From positions 24,143 to 88,142 of the forward strand of contig NZ_MRUL01000017.1 in assembly GCF_002006995.1 (NCBI RefSeq): a stretch of DNA of 64,000 bases, read 5' to 3'. The notes beneath the pieces were generated by a model. It made no database searches and had not been told where the DNA came from. It worked only from the letters and a program-made list of their open reading frames with translations. Shown here one piece after another: positions 62,420-64,000 of this stretch. Source of the stretch: Izhakiella australiensis. Its GTDB lineage: Bacteria > Pseudomonadota > Gammaproteobacteria > Enterobacterales > Enterobacteriaceae. How positions within the stretch are numbered: position 1 is the first letter of the stretch; the number at the start of each line of letters is the position of its first letter. The translations under genes and the position numbers were made by a program.

Positions 62420-62824
62420 TTAATGCTTCATCCTGAACGCTTCGGCCATCATCCCGATCTTATGCATATGGTTATTGTTGCGAGCCATTTTATGCGCTTC
62501 GGGTTTAAGGATGATAATCAGCAGGTAGGCATCAGGATCCATCGCACCTTGGCAGTATACCAAATGGGCCTGATCGCTGGTTCGTTTGAACTGGCGTAAA
62601 AACTTCGGGAAAGGGGCATCCGCATCGGCAAGATGAATGTGGGCCACTTGTTCTTCTTTTACCAAGGGATAGGTGCGGTCATCATCATAGGGCGCATCAC
62701 GCCCAAAGGTATCTGGCAACACGCCGTCTTTTTTATAGTACAGAAAATCTGCCGCCAAATCATCAAGCTCTTGTTGGCTTAGTTGCTGGCGCATAAGTGC
62801 TGACTTGAAAATCCTGACACTCAT
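62420..62824 (-). CDS. yafO: YafO-type toxin (mRNA interferase)
   Basis: Protein of 134 residues: SVRIFKSALMRQQLSQQELDDLAADFLYYKKDG, beginning VRIFKSALMRQQ, then LPDTFGRDAPYDDDRTYPLV and LLIIILKPEAHKMARNNNHM, the YafO pattern. E. coli YafO cuts mRNA on the ribosome. Its ATG overlaps the antitoxin stop by four bases. Confidence 0.92.
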   Translation of the reverse strand: MSVRIFKSALMRQQLSQQELDDLAADFLYYKKDGVLPDTFGRDAPYDDDRTYPLVKEEQVAHIHLADADAPFPKFLRQFKRTSDQAHLVYCQGAMDPDAYLLIIILKPEAHKMARNNNHMHKIGMMAEAFRMKH

Positions 62825-63114
62825 TCCGTGAACTCGGTCAGATCCTTGCCAGAAGCGTTTTGCAGCAGTTTCTGCCCGCTATCCGCAATATCGCTTAAAC
62901 GTTCAGCCGTTGGCCTGAATCGCGCAGCGGTATGCACCCGGCCCTGCTTTTCTTCCAACAGATCGATTAGCTCTTCAAACACCTTGGCACTGACCATGTA
63001 GCCAGCGGGACGGTTGTTGGAGAGAACAGCAACCGGTTCATCAATAAAATATTTCGCCGGGTTCTTTCTTAACTCGGTGATGTTGATAGATTTTTCTGCA
63101 AGGATGCGTTCCAT
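62821..63114 (-). CDS. yafN: YafN-type antitoxin
   Basis: Antitoxin of 97 residues of the Phd/YefM type: ILAEKSINITELRKNPAKYF, then EPVAVLSNNRPAGYMVSAKVFEELIDLLEE. It binds YafO and represses its own operon. AGGTGG precedes the ATG. In E. coli yafN lies in the SOS dinB-yafNOP operon; here it is a stand-alone pair on an island, with toxin following by a four-base overlap. Confidence 0.92.
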   Translation of the reverse strand: MERILAEKSINITELRKNPAKYFIDEPVAVLSNNRPAGYMVSAKVFEELIDLLEEKQGRVHTAARFRPTAERLSDIADSGQKLLQNASGKDLTEFTE

Positions 63115-63270
63115 AACCCACCTAAAAGTATGCTTAATTTACGACAGTATAATGTACATCAAGGAACAATTAATTACGCACAGAATAATACATATCAAAG
63201 TGTGCATCAATTTTGTGTTTATAAAATATATGGAGATAACTAAAGTCTACTTACCAGCGCAATATGTGTT

Positions 63271-63513
63271 GTGAAGGTATGGTTCTGTTTGCGTTGCCAA
63301 AGTCTGCAAGGCCACGATCTTCGGCATAGGTGGGCGAGCTGGCTGATTCAGGCTGGAGTGCCAATATCCGTATTGCAAGAGATGTGGGGCTGGGAATCAA
63401 TCGAGATGGTTCGCAGGTATACGCACCTGGCACCGAACCACCTGACCGGGCACGCTGAGCAGATTGACGCTCTTTTTGGCGTCTGTCTCAAATCTGTCCC
63501 ACATGGAAAATAA
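63271..63513 (+). pseudogene. Tyrosine-recombinase integrase C-terminal remnant
   Basis: From [27 protein letters not shown] to [21 protein letters not shown] this is the C-terminal catalytic part of a phage-type integrase, with the HxxR and nucleophile-Tyr motifs (the run begins [13 protein letters not shown]). Everything N-terminal of it is gone and the preceding residues do not fit, so the gene is truncated. Confidence 0.88.
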
Positions 63514-63911
63514 GCCAGGCACTAAGCACGCCTAACCCATTGAAATTATTGGTGCGATAATAGGAATGGAACCAAACTCACAAACTACTGATAAAGATGA
63601 ATATTTCACATTTCGAATAATCACATGCCCCCAATAATGCCCCCACTATCACCGAAGCTCAAAAACACGCATAACATATGCACCAATGCCCCTATCATCC
63701 CGAATCTGGTTTTGGGCGAGCTTGTAGCTAATGGTATGCCATTTAGTAGAAGCATCTGGTCCGTTTAGAATTGAAGCACTTTAAGCTATAGCTATACCTC
63801 TACACTTCAAAGAAGATGAAATACGCCAGCGCTCTTCAAGTCCTATAGATTCTTCTTGCGATATCACTCTATGGGTAATCCCCCCATTTTTAACGGAGGT
63901 GATAAGTAGAA
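63514..63911 (+). other. Integrase-flanking region with possible attachment-site remnant
   Basis: The stretch around 63550-63574 (GGTGCGATAATAGGAATGGA, then ACC) resembles the reverse complement of a tRNA 3' end (TGGTGCCGATAATAGGAGTC type), the usual location of an integrase attachment site, but is degenerate. The rest is AT-rich with no gene. The IS end begins near 63880. Confidence 0.4.
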
Positions 63912-64000
63912 TCAGGTCATACGTTGAATATGCTGCATTGGCGTGTAGCCATTCAGCGCCATATTCGGACGTTCGTGATTATAAAACCATTGCCACTGCG
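63912..64000 (-). pseudogene. IS3-family transposase OrfB 3' end (cut by window edge)
   Basis: On the minus strand the frame ends WQWFYNHERPNMALNGYTPM then QHIQRMT and a stop at 63914-63912. WxxFYNHERPNMALxGxTP is the conserved C-terminus of IS3-family OrfB integrases. The start lies outside the window, so completeness cannot be judged. Confidence 0.85.

Noticed and set aside
62396..62599. Plus-strand ORF of 67 residues over the yafO 3' end
   Set aside because: Antisense to the well-supported yafO toxin gene and lacking a ribosome site.

Overview
The window is a stretch of chromosome from a gamma-proteobacterium of the order Enterobacterales. The sbcC, rdgC, ppnP, marC, dld, ivy, yajD, csp and yafNO genes are all of enterobacterial type. 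The gene mix (rdgC and ppnP adjacent but embedded in lipoprotein and transporter genes) and the moderately high GC content fit Erwiniaceae (Pantoea, Mixta or Erwinia-like) better than Escherichia. That genus-level placement is inference. Most of the window is ordinary dense chromosome. AT-rich accessory DNA appears near 21.2-22.6 kb, and a decayed mobile island fills 58.4-64.0 kb.

0-9.5 kb: the 3' part of sbcC; a three-gene lipoprotein operon (CsgG-like, DUF4810, GNA1162/DUF799); a lipoprotein resembling TolA domain III; rdgC; ppnP; marC; a YmgB/AriR-like small regulator; an I78-type inhibitor lipoprotein; a DUF305 protein. Two candidate small RNAs end in strong terminators near 8.39 and 9.74 kb. 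10-15.7 kb: an acyltransferase-3 membrane protein lacking the usual first-helix His, a second YmgB-like gene and a methyltransferase. These are followed by a phage-derived control module: a CI-type repressor (HTH plus S24 peptidase), a divergent gene, three small ORFs and a SymE-like gene, with four copies of one 15-bp operator. 15.6-24.7 kb: dld-fsr, a LysR gene divergent from a PNPOx/hydrolase pair, an orphan MrpJ-like regulator, a YoaK-family permease, ivy, and tRNA-Lys(CTT) plus tRNA-Gly(TCC).

24.8-32.7 kb: just downstream of the tRNAs lie a 989-residue protein with a MACPF pore-forming signature and a ricin-B-like QxW region, then a protein with two complete HNH nuclease motifs, then a large Ig-like autotransporter. 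32.7-42.0 kb: a divergent catabolic locus. On the minus strand are two MmgE/PrpD enzymes, an embedded LysR regulator, a cysteine-dioxygenase-type thiol dioxygenase and a four-domain rhodanese; on the plus strand is a tctCBA tripartite tricarboxylate transporter. Together they suggest uptake and breakdown of a thiol-substituted or otherwise sulfur-bearing carboxylic acid. 42-47.4 kb: an AraC regulator, an SDR, and an NCS1 permease with an omega-aminotransferase.

47.7-56.5 kb: a CitA/DcuS-type histidine kinase and its response regulator, an AfuABC/FbpABC-type ABC importer with fused permease, and an N-acylglucosamine 2-epimerase-family enzyme. A cspA-type gene between them carries a conserved cold-shock leader and is followed by an unlabelled 48-codon zinc-ribbon gene (ymcF/ynfQ-like) that appears to start at ATT. 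56.7-64 kb: yajD, a cold-shock-domain protein, a VOC protein and a divergent copy of the yajD 3' end. After these come AT-rich genes of unknown function, IS3-family remnants, the yafN-yafO toxin-antitoxin pair, an integrase stump and the 3' end of an IS3 transposase cut by the window edge.
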